In this document: in pieces, positions 1 to 11,337 of the stretch
How positions within the stretch are numbered: the first letter of the stretch is position 1
Layout: each line of letters begins with the position of its first letter
Source: Asparagopsis taxiformis
Taxonomy: Eukaryota; Rhodophyta; Florideophyceae; Bonnemaisoniales; Bonnemaisoniaceae
Assembly (NCBI GenBank): GCA_030407315.1
Contig: JALQPE010001823.1
Location: 230,923-294,922 of the forward strand
DNA length: 64,000 nucleotides
Reading direction: 5' to 3'
Program-made: the position numbers and the translations under genes
Notes under the pieces: generated by a model
The model's database searches: none
What the model was told of the DNA's origin: nothing
What the model saw: the letters and a program-made list of their open reading frames with translations, nothing else

Positions 1-2261
1 GCAGCTCACCCTTCCATCCCTCGCGGTAACGCATTGCTGGCGCTGTACAGGTGTACAACGTGCCGCTTGGCAGTTTGCTCTCAATTCACAGTCCGTTGGG
101 TGCATGACAACGTGTAGGAGGATCTAGAAACAATCAACATTGGCAACACGCGGACAAACATGGATTCGTACACGTGCATTGTGCATGTCCTCCGTTACAC
201 CATCGTCAGCAATTTTTTCACAATTTCTGCTGTAATGCATACATGCTCTCATAGACGTTTACAAAAACTCCCCCTCCACAGCTGCTGACAATGAGCTGTC
301 ACTCTGCGACGCTGTACTCCACTCAGGACGCCGCATAGTCTGGACACATTCAATTTCACGACATAATTCCGGACGGACCATGCGTCGTCGCTGCGATCAC
401 TTGTTTACATTACATGAATGAATTCCAACCAACCTCCTCTCTACACTGTTTACACTTTCCCAGATTCACAACAACGACATTGATGACGTTTTCTACGCAT
501 CCATAACATATTCTATTCGACTGCTGATGCCGACGTTGCCTCTGTCACGTTGTGTAAAGCTAATGTCCTCCAAATATGCACTGCATCTACTGCCTGCCAG
601 AGCTGAGATACAACACGATGCCGACGATATCGACAAAGATTTGCACCCGTGTCCTGTATCTGCAATCTCGTTTTGTTATGAATCGGCTATCATTTTCAGA
701 TATGATATAGTAGAGCATATGAAAACAGCGCCCCACTTGCCACTTCCGAATAAACGATATTTTGCAAACCAATTCAGACCTTCCAGACCGGTGGGAAAGA
801 ATTGACCGATTTTTTCCTCATTCTGATGTGTGGGGGAAACACCATTCTAACGGGCCGTCCACACATTACGCGATAACAAATATCATGGGAAAATGGCACG
901 CGCCGGATACCAATTGACACTGGTATTAATAGCAGTGTAAACCATGCAAATGGATTCAATCGGTACAACTTGAAACCTCGGATCGTCACGATTGAGCCTG
1001 ACAAACTCGATGACCTTTTAGGCACGAAAACTGCGCGCATACATTCGAGTACTAAACTAGATGGCGCCCAATCAGAGGCTGTATAGAGTACTCCAACTTG
1101 CACCACTAACCCTCGACCACTTTCCAGCTTCTATCTATACAATCTGAACCCAACGACACAGATTGCTTTCAAATGGTCCGCTGATATGAGAAGATGAACA
1201 TGGTACACCATATCGAATCACTCCCTTTTCCTCCTCGTTAGCTGCAGTGCGTGCTGCAATAAGCACTGTGTCAATGGACATTCGTTAGAGTGTCTGTCGG
1301 TACTTTCATGTGCTTCTCCGCTCGTGAGATGTCCATTTGTGCCATCAGCGTTTTCATTGTGAACCGCGTGTGAAAGATGCTCCATGCAAATAACGGAAAC
1401 ATACACGTGGGTCACTGACCGTCAAGACTGGAGGAACAAAACGTGGATGGCATCAATTAAGGACAGGTGGCATGCCCTCCAAGCGTGCAACTCCATGATG
1501 ATGACGTGCGCTGATAGGTCAGAAAGTTGTTTGTTTTTCCTGGACGTAACATGTTGTTTCCCTCTCCTACTACTCCAAACTGGTAGTTTGGTTAATTTTT
1601 GCGTGCATTCAGTTGCCAGACTGCAATGGTGCACCAAACATTGTCATGTTGGGGGCGCCCAATCTCGCATACAGCTGAGGCATCCAAAACTCTAAAAAAG
1701 CCTCGCTAGATCCTGTCTTTCGTACAGCGATTTAAAGTCGAGTTGTGAGTGGAATCGACAATGCTGATGGTGTGAATTATTACGAACCCTATTCGTTGAC
1801 CTTCATGATTCACAAGTTGTCGATGGCAAACTAACTGGAGCACCTTTCGACTTCATCTCGAATCCGATGCAATTTGGAATATGAGAAGTTGCCAAAATGC
1901 TTTCACAAAAATAAAATAGCCGCAAGTCTTCCATCAGACAATCGAAACTTGTGACCATTGACCCAATGATTACAGTACTTGCACGATAGCTGGTATATGC
2001 AGAGACAGGTGTTTCACAAATTGGGCTCAACTTCCCAATTCGAATCTGCATACAAGCTCAATTTTCAATACTTTTGGGTCAACCAGCAGCTTTCACGCTT
2101 CTCCAATGCCCTTCGAACTGTTCTCGGTTCAACGCTTGACGAAATGTTCGCAGCCTATATTGTAATATATATCACGCAACACTTGACAACTACCTCGCTA
2201 TGCAAGCTCACGCCCCTACACCATCTACAGCTTCGCTCATTCTTCTTGCAGTCATTATAGC
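1..2261. other. Left intergenic region, no gene recognised
   Basis: I see only short open frames without recognisable motifs, low-complexity stretches and stop-rich sequence in all frames. It presumably contains the promoter and 5' UTR of the sulfotransferase gene that starts at 2262, but I could not single out a core promoter element. Confidence 0.5.
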
Positions 2262-3527
2262 ATGAGCCTCCCATTTGCTGCAATTGCTGCTGCGGCCGGC
2301 ACCACCAACTTTCAGCGCTCCACCCGGCCGGGTCGTGGATATCATCCATGGATCTCCCGACTTTTCTTCTGCATGCTCGCCATTTTTCTTCTCCAAATTT
2401 CCTATAGACTCTTATTCAGCCTCGGCCCACCCGCCGTCACAAGTACCTTAAAAGTTCCCGCCACAATGACTGTCTCATCGACTACACCAGACATTAAAGT
2501 GCATGGGACAATGCTCCAATCCCGTGTAAATTTGCAGAATCCATGTGTTGGTCGCCCCACGCCGCAACCAATTTCACAGTTTTCTTCGTCACCACCAGCA
2601 CTTTTCTTTCTGCATATCCCTAAAACCGCCGGTACACTCATGTACTCCCTTGTAAAACAGTACGCCAATCGAACAAACGGTCTTGCATGTCAATTTTTGT
2701 TCGATGGCAATCGCTATGGACCAAGCGAATACCAAATGAGCATTCTCCCACCACCTATTTTCCGGGAGGGTTCCATTGAACGACTAGCAGTCGATGCGTA
2801 TAATTCTAGGAATCGGTCATTGAAGAGTGGCCTCTACGAAAGAGGAGCCTGTCGCTCAATTCGAGGTCATGTGACGTATAGTCTTCGTGATGCGCTTCAT
2901 GTTCCTACGATATCCCTCACCATCGTGAGAGATCCTCTTGAAAGATTTGTGAGCATGTATGAATTTGTTCTATCGATGGTTAATAGTCGGCCGGGAGAAA
3001 CGGGCTGGGATCGCTGGCTATCGGGCACACCCCTAGCAGAAGAGTTTGGTAATTCTTCATCGATTATGAACCATGGATTTTACGACGACAATGGCTCGTG
3101 GATTGCTAAGAACAATGTTGGCTTCTCATTCCACTTTTATGGCGTTTTGCATCAGCTTTCCGGGATTACTCCCAAGTTTAAGGGCGTTAATAACCCATTT
3201 TTGTTTGAATTATCGAATGCAGCAGAGATGGCGGAAGTCGCTAAGGACAACCTGTGCAGTTCACATATTCTCGGGTCGCAGAGTGATATAGAAGGGACAT
3301 TGAAGTTGTTCTTCGAAACAATGCAACCGTTTGCTAATTGGACAGATGAGGAGCGAAAACAAATGGCTTCTCATGAGGTTAACAGGAATTCGCGAAGGAA
3401 AAGTCGGAATATTGATGATCATTTACCGCCTCTTATTCGTTCGGAGCTGGAGAGAAGATTGCGTCATGAGATCGATGTAGTGAGGTTTGCTGAAAGAATA
3501 GTTTCATACAGGAACACAATGTCTTAG
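2262..3527 (+). CDS. Golgi-type carbohydrate sulfotransferase (heparan 2-O-sulfotransferase-like), copy 1
   Basis: 421 residues, single exon. A short cytosolic tail is followed by one membrane segment (about residues 30-52), then a stem and a lumenal catalytic domain, which is type II Golgi topology. The 5'-phosphosulfate-binding loop of PAPS-dependent enzymes is FFLHIPKTAGT (residues 115-125, K121). The 3'-phosphate-binding motif is IVRDPLERFVSMY (221-233, R223, S231). RGHVTY at 201-206 resembles the histidine-bearing catalytic segment of 2-O-sulfotransferases. The family moves sulfate from PAPS to sugar hydroxyls; in a red alga the acceptor could be a cell-wall galactan, which is inference. 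There are several NxS/T sites. It is closely similar along its length to the gene at 11338, sharing blocks such as CQFLFDGN, FSFHFYGVLHQLSGI and VAKDNLCSSHI. The ATG at 2262 is chosen because it gives the N-terminal anchor. Confidence 0.85.
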   Translation: MSLPFAAIAAAAGTTNFQRSTRPGRGYHPWISRLFFCMLAIFLLQISYRLLFSLGPPAVTSTLKVPATMTVSSTTPDIKVHGTMLQSRVNLQNPCVGRPTPQPISQFSSSPPALFFLHIPKTAGTLMYSLVKQYANRTNGLACQFLFDGNRYGPSEYQMSILPPPIFREGSIERLAVDAYNSRNRSLKSGLYERGACRSIRGHVTYSLRDALHVPTISLTIVRDPLERFVSMYEFVLSMVNSRPGETGWDRWLSGTPLAEEFGNSSSIMNHGFYDDNGSWIAKNNVGFSFHFYGVLHQLSGITPKFKGVNNPFLFELSNAAEMAEVAKDNLCSSHILGSQSDIEGTLKLFFETMQPFANWTDEERKQMASHEVNRNSRRKSRNIDDHLPPLIRSELERRLRHEIDVVRFAERIVSYRNTMS

Positions 3528-4712
3528 GTTGACTGCCTGTAAAGTTTATTCAGTTCTTTGGAAAGTTGTAGTGGTGACATTGTTACACTTTGCAAGCGGC
3601 AATCGGCATGATCATGTATGCCTATGAGCTGGGAAAAGCGCTTTGATCCGATTGGTAAGAAGCTGACTCCTCTGAAATTATAACCTTGATTTGACGTGAA
3701 AGTAATGCACCGTGATGAATGGTGTACATTAATGCAATCCGGATATACCCTCACTGAAAGGGTCTTTTGGAACACCCAAGCAATTTTTTAAATGGTTAAA
3801 TATGCTTAAATCTTACTGTCAGATTCGAGGCTAAGCTCCGTAGAAAGCCTAATGTCTCTCGAAGACACCGGGCGCTGTAGAACGTAAATTGGACAAATTT
3901 GGAACAGGATTATACACGAGACGAAAAAATAGAAACTCTATCCACAAGCTCCACTATAATCTCTGTCATGCAATCCCACGTGGCGCTGCGGCCTTGCGCG
4001 AAGTGCAATGGCGCAAAGTTTGTAATTTATTTTCATATTTATAACTGGAGGAATTTGGCAATAGCCATATGGCTATTTTGTGACCAATTTTGTGCAGCGG
4101 CGGTGCTAGCACGACACAGGCATTTGGCCTACTGCGTTCGACGGAGACAAGAAGGCTGTTAGTGAAGATTACTACATTTTAGCTTACAGACAGTTGGAAT
4201 CGAAACATCTACAGCATTTTCGGAAAACCATAAGAAAAGGAGGAAGTTACTCGATTTTATCACCGTCACCATCACGATGAGACTTAGAACGTCACGGCAG
4301 AGCGAAAAGACAGCTGTCTCCCTTCTTTCGAAAGAGCGTAAGGCAATAAATACTCGCTGAGCTCGCAAATTGATGTTGCTCTTGAAATTTTTCTTGAGGA
4401 GCAGTGGTGCTGAAATGCACTTTACTGCAAATCTAGTACATTTCTTAAGGGGTTTGCCGAGCTGGAAAGAATCTTCAGACAAAACTAGAATTCCGCTAGA
4501 CGGATCTGGTGCCTCGGGAAATGCATGTAGCTAAAATTTGCAACAATAGAGAACTTGGAGAGACATCGAGACTTTACAGTTTTGTAGTAGGTATTTTGGG
4601 CTTGCCCCGCATTGGTACGTGCTGCCACATGATTGACCAAGTCTCTGCCCAGGACTCGCCAGTCAGGTAGGCCGTACAGCTGTCCACGAGGCACACGTGT
4701 AGGGACCTCCCT
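3528..4712. other. Intergenic stretch without recognised gene
   Basis: This holds the 3' flank of the sulfotransferase gene and then AT-rich sequence with short shadow frames. I found no conserved coding signal, RNA gene or repeat unit that I could name. Confidence 0.5.
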
Positions 4713-7400
4713 CACTGTTAGCTACCTTACAGGTGAGATGAGAGCTTACCGGACCTCGGGTCCACTATGACTGACCCACACGGGGTAATTTATTTTGACC
4801 GAGCGCCTTTACACTGTAAACTATTAACATGTATTACACCACCTGTATTCTATGCAATGATCTTGCACCTGCCGATCCGGCTACAACAAATACTATTGGA
4901 CAACCAGTTGGGTTCATGCAGCTCGCATACACACCCTAATCACTAGCCAACAGTGCAACTTTATTTGGACTAATAGTATTTAAGCCCCTCCGACTAGCGG
5001 AGGGCGCCTAACCTGAAAAGGAAACGTAAAGTTATTGGGACTTATAACCCCATTAACCCAGCACCTCGCGGGCTTGCCGTTCATCTCAGTTCGGGATTAC
5101 CTCTTCTTGAGACAACGCTCCCATCAGCTTCGTGGCTCTATATTTTCCGCCCCTTGCTCCATCAATACGCTCAGCGCATGAGCACCCTCCCACTTAACGT
5201 CTACCATTGGATTAGCACCATTGCAAAGCAGCGTGAATCTCATGGATTCGTTTGCTCTACTGCTTACCTCGCTACCGAGTCTGGGGACCCTGTAAGCATC
5301 TAGCTACTACACATGTGACCACAGGATTCTAGACGGATCGTCTGTGTGGGACTTGTCCCGTATGGCGCTGTGAAGGGGCGTGAAGGGATGCCTCTCAGGA
5401 GGACAGAAAGGCCGCAAGAGAAGGGTCGCATGCAGATGACGCTCGCGAGTGTGAATGGCTATTCGGCAAATAATTAGCCGCGAAGAGCCGCGTCGCCAAC
5501 CCGCTCGCAGCTGTGACGTGGCAGAGTAATTGTCGCTCAAGGGTGAATGGGCGCGAGCCGCCTTGCATTGGCACGGGGCCAGATGGCCTGCGCTGGACCC
5601 TCCCGCGGGATTGCAACGTGTATGAGTTAGGCGCGCTTAGTTGCACAAGTGTGCGTGTGGGCTCGACCCGTCCGTTACAGTTGCGCACGTGTATGTTATA
5701 CCGGCCGTTTCTATTAGTTACACGTAGCAACGTAGCAATTTATTCTGCGAGGCCCCTGGGCCGTATAAACACCCCAAAAGGTCCATTGGCTGCCGGACCA
5801 GGACTATCGGTCCTGGACTGGTCTGGGCAGCCTCGTTGACCATTTAAGGTCACTTGGCTGGCAACTAATCTATAATAAAGTCAGATTGTTTCGGTTCAAA
5901 TCCTTTGGCCGTGGTCGTTTACCTTACAACTAATCGGTGGTGGCAGTTCCTTCACAGGATACCAACCGCTCAGTTTCGATCTCCAATTGGGGACCGCTCG
6001 CACTTGTCCCCAATTGCCCGCCATGGGACTCCTCCGGCGGGAGTGCACGTGGATTGCCCTAGGGCATTTCGTCTCCACGGTAGTGGAACACCTTCCCGCT
6101 TCTTTTATCGCCGCCAGTCGACCGGGAGTGGCCTTCCGCACACTGGAACAAGGCTACCGGCCGGGAACGCTGTCGGTTCGGCACCCCCAGCCGGTCAACC
6201 GAGCCAACGCCTGTGGGCTTCTCAATCGGTCTCGACCGCAGCCGCAGGCGGTATCAAAGTTGCGGAATCCGCAGTGTGGGCTCACAGGCGTGGAGCCGAC
6301 CACAATTCCCCGCGGGGATCCATCGCGCTAAGCGCCTAGTTAACCCTTGAGTGGGTTGAGGACGGCCACGGCCGATAGATCCCTCCGGCAGGCTAGATAC
6401 AGACGTCCCGAACCCCGCTATACCACCCGCTACCGGGTTGGGAGACAGGTGTCCGGGCTCCGGGGGATCGATCCACCCGACACAGCCCTCGGGCTACCAG
6501 GATCGCATGAGGCATCGGCTTCATGGAATCGGCGCTCTCACAGGTGAGTTCGAGTCGTTATCCCTATCCTCTTATCCTCCTTGGAGGTATAATCTATCTA
6601 AAAGGGATAAGTTCCTACACGGTGGCTCGCCGATTTGGCTTACACCCAAGGCTTCCTGTTTTCGAATCGATAAAGCTATTGAACTACACTCACAGTGCGT
6701 AGCGGGATCCATACTTCAGGACTCGAACGGAGTTGCTGTCCGTGGTATTTGGCCGATCGCCTCGATTTTCATCGGGATAGATCGACTGGTGGCGAAGACC
6801 GCTTCTGCTGATGAGGCCACGTCGGCTTCGGCGTCCGCTGAAGGTGGCAACGGATTCGAATTCCGGCAGACTCAACCAGCGACAACAGTGTACGATCATT
6901 GCTGTCGCATGCACGCTGGCGACCGGCACACGTCTGCAGCAAGCGAGATGGCACGCGTCCATCGTGCCAACGGTTTTACATGCACAGAAAACAAGTTCCT
7001 ATCCTATTGGAGGACGTTACGTGTCTTTTTGACATTGTAATGCGACTCCATCGCGGCTAAATAGGTATTGGCGTCGTGCTAGGAGGGAAAGGGGAAAATC
7101 ATCGAACGAGTAACGTGCCCAAGTCTACGACTGACTTCCTACGTTTTACGTTTACGTTTCGACCTAGCGAGGTTTTCGTCTTCGTCAAGCTGCGCACTCT
7201 CTACCTACTGCCACACGTGAGGCCGATCGAGTTTCGTGCCAATGGGCTTGATAGAGAGCGCCTTCGGTGACGTGCCACCCTCGTTTGTTGAATTTAATCC
7301 TCGCGTGGAACATTTCGTCGTCACGCTCGTGTTTACCTGCTAACCTACTCCACCCTTTCTACTTTTCTACTAATACAGTCAAAGAACAGCAGGTTTCACT
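4713..7400 (+). mobile_element. Decayed LTR-retroelement fragment (putative 5' LTR, primer-binding site, leader)
   Basis: A possible LTR starts near TGTTAG (4713) and ends around CTAATC (5931-5936), with AATAAAG at about 5873 as a candidate polyadenylation signal. It is followed by TGGTGGCAGTTCC (5938-5950), which has the form of a tRNA 3'-end primer-binding site. The sequence from about 6130 to 7400 is clearly related to the minus strand of 25690-24970. For example the frames at 6347-6547 (+) and 25280-25480 (-) encode nearly the same peptide, and both sides end in a shared block containing CAGTCAAA and CAGCAGGT. It carries no gag or pol. Compared with the 25-kb fragment it has about 600 bp of additional sequence (roughly 6620-7225). 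The LTR limits are approximate because no second LTR was found. Confidence 0.5.
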
Positions 7401-8186
7401 GTGCGTTCGCTCTTCTTAGGAAAGCGTGTCCCGGAGCTCGTACCAGCTACTTGTAGAGAACGCTTTGAACTACTTCTGCGATTGGCCGTCAAATAAATTT
7501 TGTACTACAACACGAGGGTAACCGAAGTGTCCTTCTACTGTTGTCAATGGACAGGCGAAATAAATCTACAGTAGGGCAGTCAGAAAACCTTAATTGCGGT
7601 GCGTAGTATACGCAGTGTCAGTGTCTTGTGCATCAGCCCTAGTGCAAACTACAGTGTTTCAGTGGTTCTACGGGTCACACGGCCGGTGTTGTATAGTGAC
7701 TGGAGTATGAATTTAGTAAACTTCTGAAGAGCAAAAGTTCCAAATTAAAATACTTGTTCTGCATCATCTCATGCAAGGCGACTTGCCATGTGGCATTGCA
7801 CCACACTAAGGTTCTCTTACAATAAAAAGAGTTGCAGATGACGTGCGATGGTGTGGAGAAATGTGTTGCTGAAGCACAAAGTCGAGCTTGTCTTTGAAAC
7901 TTGTTTTTCTTTGAATTTCAGTTTTGACAAACTATTAATACCACTGATGATACATGACATCGTTCGAAAATGGACAATGGACAAAGTATCCTCATGATAT
8001 TGTCCACGTTTGGCTCACTTGCTTCCCTTCTTACGGTAGTTGACTGTCTGCTCAACTGCAATTCGCCTAGCGCACGGCGGAGGAACAGCCTCCGCCGAGC
8101 TTCTCTCCTGATACTTAGTACGCCTTCCTCTCTGTTTTAGAGGATGAAAGAACGAAGGGGGAGAGAGGTAAGAACAATAAATGACC
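7401..8186. other. Intergenic stretch left of the PiggyBac element
   Basis: No gene is evident. A short inverted repeat (GGCGGAGG.....CCTCCGCC near 8080-8096) could form a hairpin. The rest shows no feature I can support. Confidence 0.45.
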
Positions 8187-8390
8187 AGTGTCTATCGGAC
8201 AAGTGGCCTCACATGAGGCCACTTTTTACCACCCTAGTTAAAATTGAAAAAATAAACGATTAGCTCCAATTTTGCCACTAGAAGACTCGCCGGCGAGATT
8301 GATGGTGTGGCAGGGCAGAGTGAATGCGGAATTTTAATTCTCACGTCAGCAAACCACGACAACTCCATTGCAATCCCGAAATCACAAAAA

Positions 8391-10328
8391 ATGGTGAAAC
8401 CACTTGATTGTCGCCAAGTTGTCGGAAACGGGGTCCTCGCCCCTGCCAGACAACTGACATATATCTCCAAGTGTCGCAGGATGTATGGCGCCGGATGGAA
8501 GACAAAGATGATATCCGGAACTTTCATTCGAGTCATTAAAGAGAGAGGCAAAAAGCGATTGATGACATCAATCAAGGCTGAGTGGGAGCTGGCTGGTGGT
8601 AACAAGGTGAAAGCCCTGCGTCTCTGCAGTGTGAAGGCACCTGCCGATGATATAGAGGAACAAGTAACAGAAGGAGGAGATCAAGCTCAAGAGACTGGGA
8701 GTGACGAGAATGAGCCCGAAAAATCAGATGCAGTCACGCCGCAAGAACGTGACATGAGTACGAGTGTTAATACACTGCCATGTGACACTGGATCAACCGG
8801 TGAGCCAATTGTCATCTGCAATGACGTGGAATGGACTGTGTGTGATGTATCAATGCAACTGAATGGTTGGCGCCCCACTCGGCCGTGGAAGGCGATTGGT
8901 CCATTGGATGAGATAATATCTGAAGGACACGGCCCATCAGATATGACACCGTATAACTATTTCCAGTTGATGTTTCCAATGGGATTTTTGAGCACTATCG
9001 TCTCATACTCCAATTTTGAGCTGGAAAAGCGGAATCTCAAACCTACTTCGCTGCGCGAGATTTTGAAGTATTTTGGAGTAATTGTACTCATCTCACGATT
9101 TGAGTTCAGTGGGAGGCGCTCACTCTGGAGTAGTCAGTCTGGGACTAAATACATCCCCGCACCGATGTTTGGACACATTATGTCACGCGAACGGTTTGAA
9201 GAGCTGAGACAGTAAGTGACTTACTCCAAGGTTCGTGACGAAACTGACCGTTGGGGTGTCATATCTGAGTTTATCACCGCCATCAATGACCACAGAAGCT
9301 CTCAGGTATTCCCTTCCGATTCGATATGTGTGGATGAGAGTATGTCAAGGTGGTATGGTCTTGGAGGTGACTGGATCGACATCGGACTCCCACATTACGT
9401 TGCAATGGACTGTAAGCCCGAGAATGGATGTGAGTTTAAAACTGCATCATGTGACATCAGTGGCATCATTCTAAGGATGGATGTCGTGATGTCAGCCGAG
9501 GAGACACGTGGAAAAGCATTCGAGTCCGAAACGACGCATGGTGCTGCCGTCACATTAAGGCTCGTCAAGCCATGTTTTTATACACACCGCCTCGTGTATG
9601 CTGATTCATACTTTTCCTATGTTGAAACGGCAGAAATACTCTTCAAGCCTGGACTACGTTTCACTGGTGCCGTCAAGAATGCCACAAAGGGATACCCGCT
9701 TCAGCTTCTGTCACACTTGGAGATCGCGGGAGAGGGTGAACACGTGTCTATGGTTTCTAAAGATAGGAATGGTCCTGATCTGATGGCAGTGATGTGGATC
9801 GACCGTGACAGAAGGTACTTCATTAGTACAGCTGGTAATATCCAGCCTGGGACGCCAATATTCCGAAAGCTTTATCGAAGCAGGAATGGCAGGACATGGA
9901 AGGAAGAAATTGATATTCCGATCCCACAAGTATGTGAGACCTATTATGCGACTTGCTCGCAAGTTGACCGTCACAACCGATGTAGCCAAGACGACCTTAT
10001 GCTGGAGAAGAAATTTGAAGAGATGGAATGGTTAGCCCGTATCAACACGTCACTTTTGGCCATAGGCGTCGTGGATGCATGGAAGATGTACTGTGGAGCC
10101 ATGCATAACAGGGGCAGGATGAAAACTCATCAGTTCTATACCCAATTGGCTGAAGGACTGATTGACAACTCCATGGATGCAATTGGATTACGTCAGCGAG
10201 AATCAGATGCACCTGATATGGGAGAGATGGAGAGCGGTAGTGGCACTGGAACTCATTTGACACCGACTACTCGAACTCGCAGGAATTCCAATGGTAGGCA
10301 TAGAAATGCTATCTATCAACGTCGCTGA
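8391..10328 (+). pseudogene. PiggyBac-like DDD transposase interrupted by one in-frame stop
   Basis: The reading frame runs in register from ATG 8391 to 10328 with a single TAA at 9213-9215 (RFEELRQ-stop-VTYSKVRDE), about 645 residues in all. The catalytic core resembles the PiggyBac transposase fold (DDE_Tnp_1_7). The first Asp is in VDESMSRW (codon at 9333), the second in YADSYFS (9603) and the third in MWIDRDRR (9801), matching the family DDD triad in order and local context. An upstream segment with PYNYFQLMFP and LKYFGVIVLISR fits the family N-terminal helical region. The C-terminal cysteine-rich finger of PiggyBac is not obvious. Because only one stop breaks an otherwise intact frame, the element is young or the stop is read through. 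The stop overlaps GTAAGT, a splice-donor-like string, but I found no matching acceptor. Confidence 0.75.
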
Positions 10329-10749
10329 GATATTTGCAAGGGAGCAAAGAAGTCGAATTTCGTATGATCTACTTGCAAACGACTATACCAAAAGGAAGTC
10401 TTTATCTGTCACCATCAGACTGTTCATGATTGCTTCAGAAAGCATGTCGAGATGTGTCACGATCTTTCCTATGAAGGTCTTTTTTTCTAGGTTTGATCTC
10501 TCTATGGGTGCTTTAAACGTGTTTTAGTCACGCATTGATGTCCAAAATAGAAAAATGAGGTACTCCTTTAGCCCCCTCCGATTCGGACTGGTGTTCTCGC
10601 TTTGCTCAGTAAACTTCTGCTATGGCGGAATTCCTCTTTATGAAATGTCACCTTATACTGTCTCATGTTCAAGTGGGCGCGTAAGCATCCTAAAGCAGAA
10701 GCTGCAACTATGAATCGGCGAGTTCTCCGAAGAGAATTTTCGAGCTGCC

Positions 10750-10830
10750 TAAGCATCTCAGCGAGGAGTCGAACCTCCGCCCTCTGGCTTTCCCGAGAGG
10801 CGTTAACCACTCATCCATGCGAGGAAAGGT
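10750..10830 (-). tRNA. Degenerate tRNA-Ser/Leu-like sequence
   Basis: On the minus strand an A-box-like TGGATGAGTGGTTAACGCC is followed about 30 bases later by GGTTCGACTCC, a perfect pol III B-box. This order and spacing, and the GAGTGGTTAA loop, resemble class II tRNAs. The D stem, the anticodon loop (10 nt between CCTCT and AGAGG) and the acceptor pairing do not fold canonically, so this is more likely a tRNA-derived relic or SINE head than a working tRNA. It lies inside the PiggyBac element, downstream of its transposase. Confidence 0.3.
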
Positions 10831-11000
10831 GTCCGACTGGGATGCAATGCTTTATTGAATGCAATGCTCACGTAAGAAGTTTTATAAAAGCGATATAAAG
10901 CCGGAATGCTAAATTCTAATAATTTCTAGTAATTTTTTTCTGCCTCATATGAGGCCAGGATTGACCTCATATGAGTAAATTTCAGTGTCCGATAGACACT

Positions 11001-11337
11001 AGTCTGGACGAAGTTTGCTGGACTGGGTCGAGTGTTCCTACGCCTTGCGTGGCCTCCTCATCTACTGAAAAGTATTATCTTGTGAGTTCATTGTGAGCCA
11101 ATCAGCTCAACGCTCTTATTGCCCATGCGCTTTTCCTTCCTATCACGGTGGCTGGGTCCGCCGTTGGAATTGCGGCGCCACACTTAAAGACAGCCTGTGA
11201 CGACAAATATTGATCAAGGACAACGCTCAATCACAAAATTCCAATATATTTGAACAAAAAACGCCGAGATTCACACTTCATCTGATCATCATTCATAATA
11301 CATCTTCCAACATGCAACCGTCGATGTATTTGTCATT
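11001..11337. other. Upstream region of second sulfotransferase gene
   Basis: There is no coding signal. This is the interval between the right terminal repeat of the PiggyBac element and the ATG at 11338, so the transposon sits within about 340 bp of that gene's start and may lie in or next to its promoter. Confidence 0.5.

Larger units (their letters stand above)
8187..11000 (+). mobile_element. PiggyBac-superfamily DNA transposon, 2.8 kb
   Basis: The ends carry a 14-bp perfect terminal inverted repeat, AGTGTCTATCGGAC at 8187-8200 and its complement at 10987-11000. Just inside are palindromic subterminal motifs: a 22-bp near-perfect palindrome around GGCCTCACATGAGGCC on the left (8203-8224), and CCTCATATGAGG plus CCTCATATGAG on the right (about 10948-10979). 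The element encloses the transposase-like gene at 8391-10328 and a tRNA-like sequence near 10755-10825. I do not see the TTAA target duplication typical of PiggyBac next to the repeats, so the true ends could lie slightly further out, or the duplication has decayed. Confidence 0.7.

Noticed and set aside
5870..5910. GGTTCAAATCC, a B-box match, as a tRNA gene
   Set aside because: No convincing A-box, anticodon stem or acceptor pairing upstream; it overlaps the presumed LTR end and polyadenylation signal.
9213..9236. A mini-intron spanning the stop codon of the PiggyBac transposase
   Set aside because: GTAAGT at 9213 would need an acceptor within about 20 bp to keep the coding sequence; that is far shorter than the 71-89 bp introns seen in this window.
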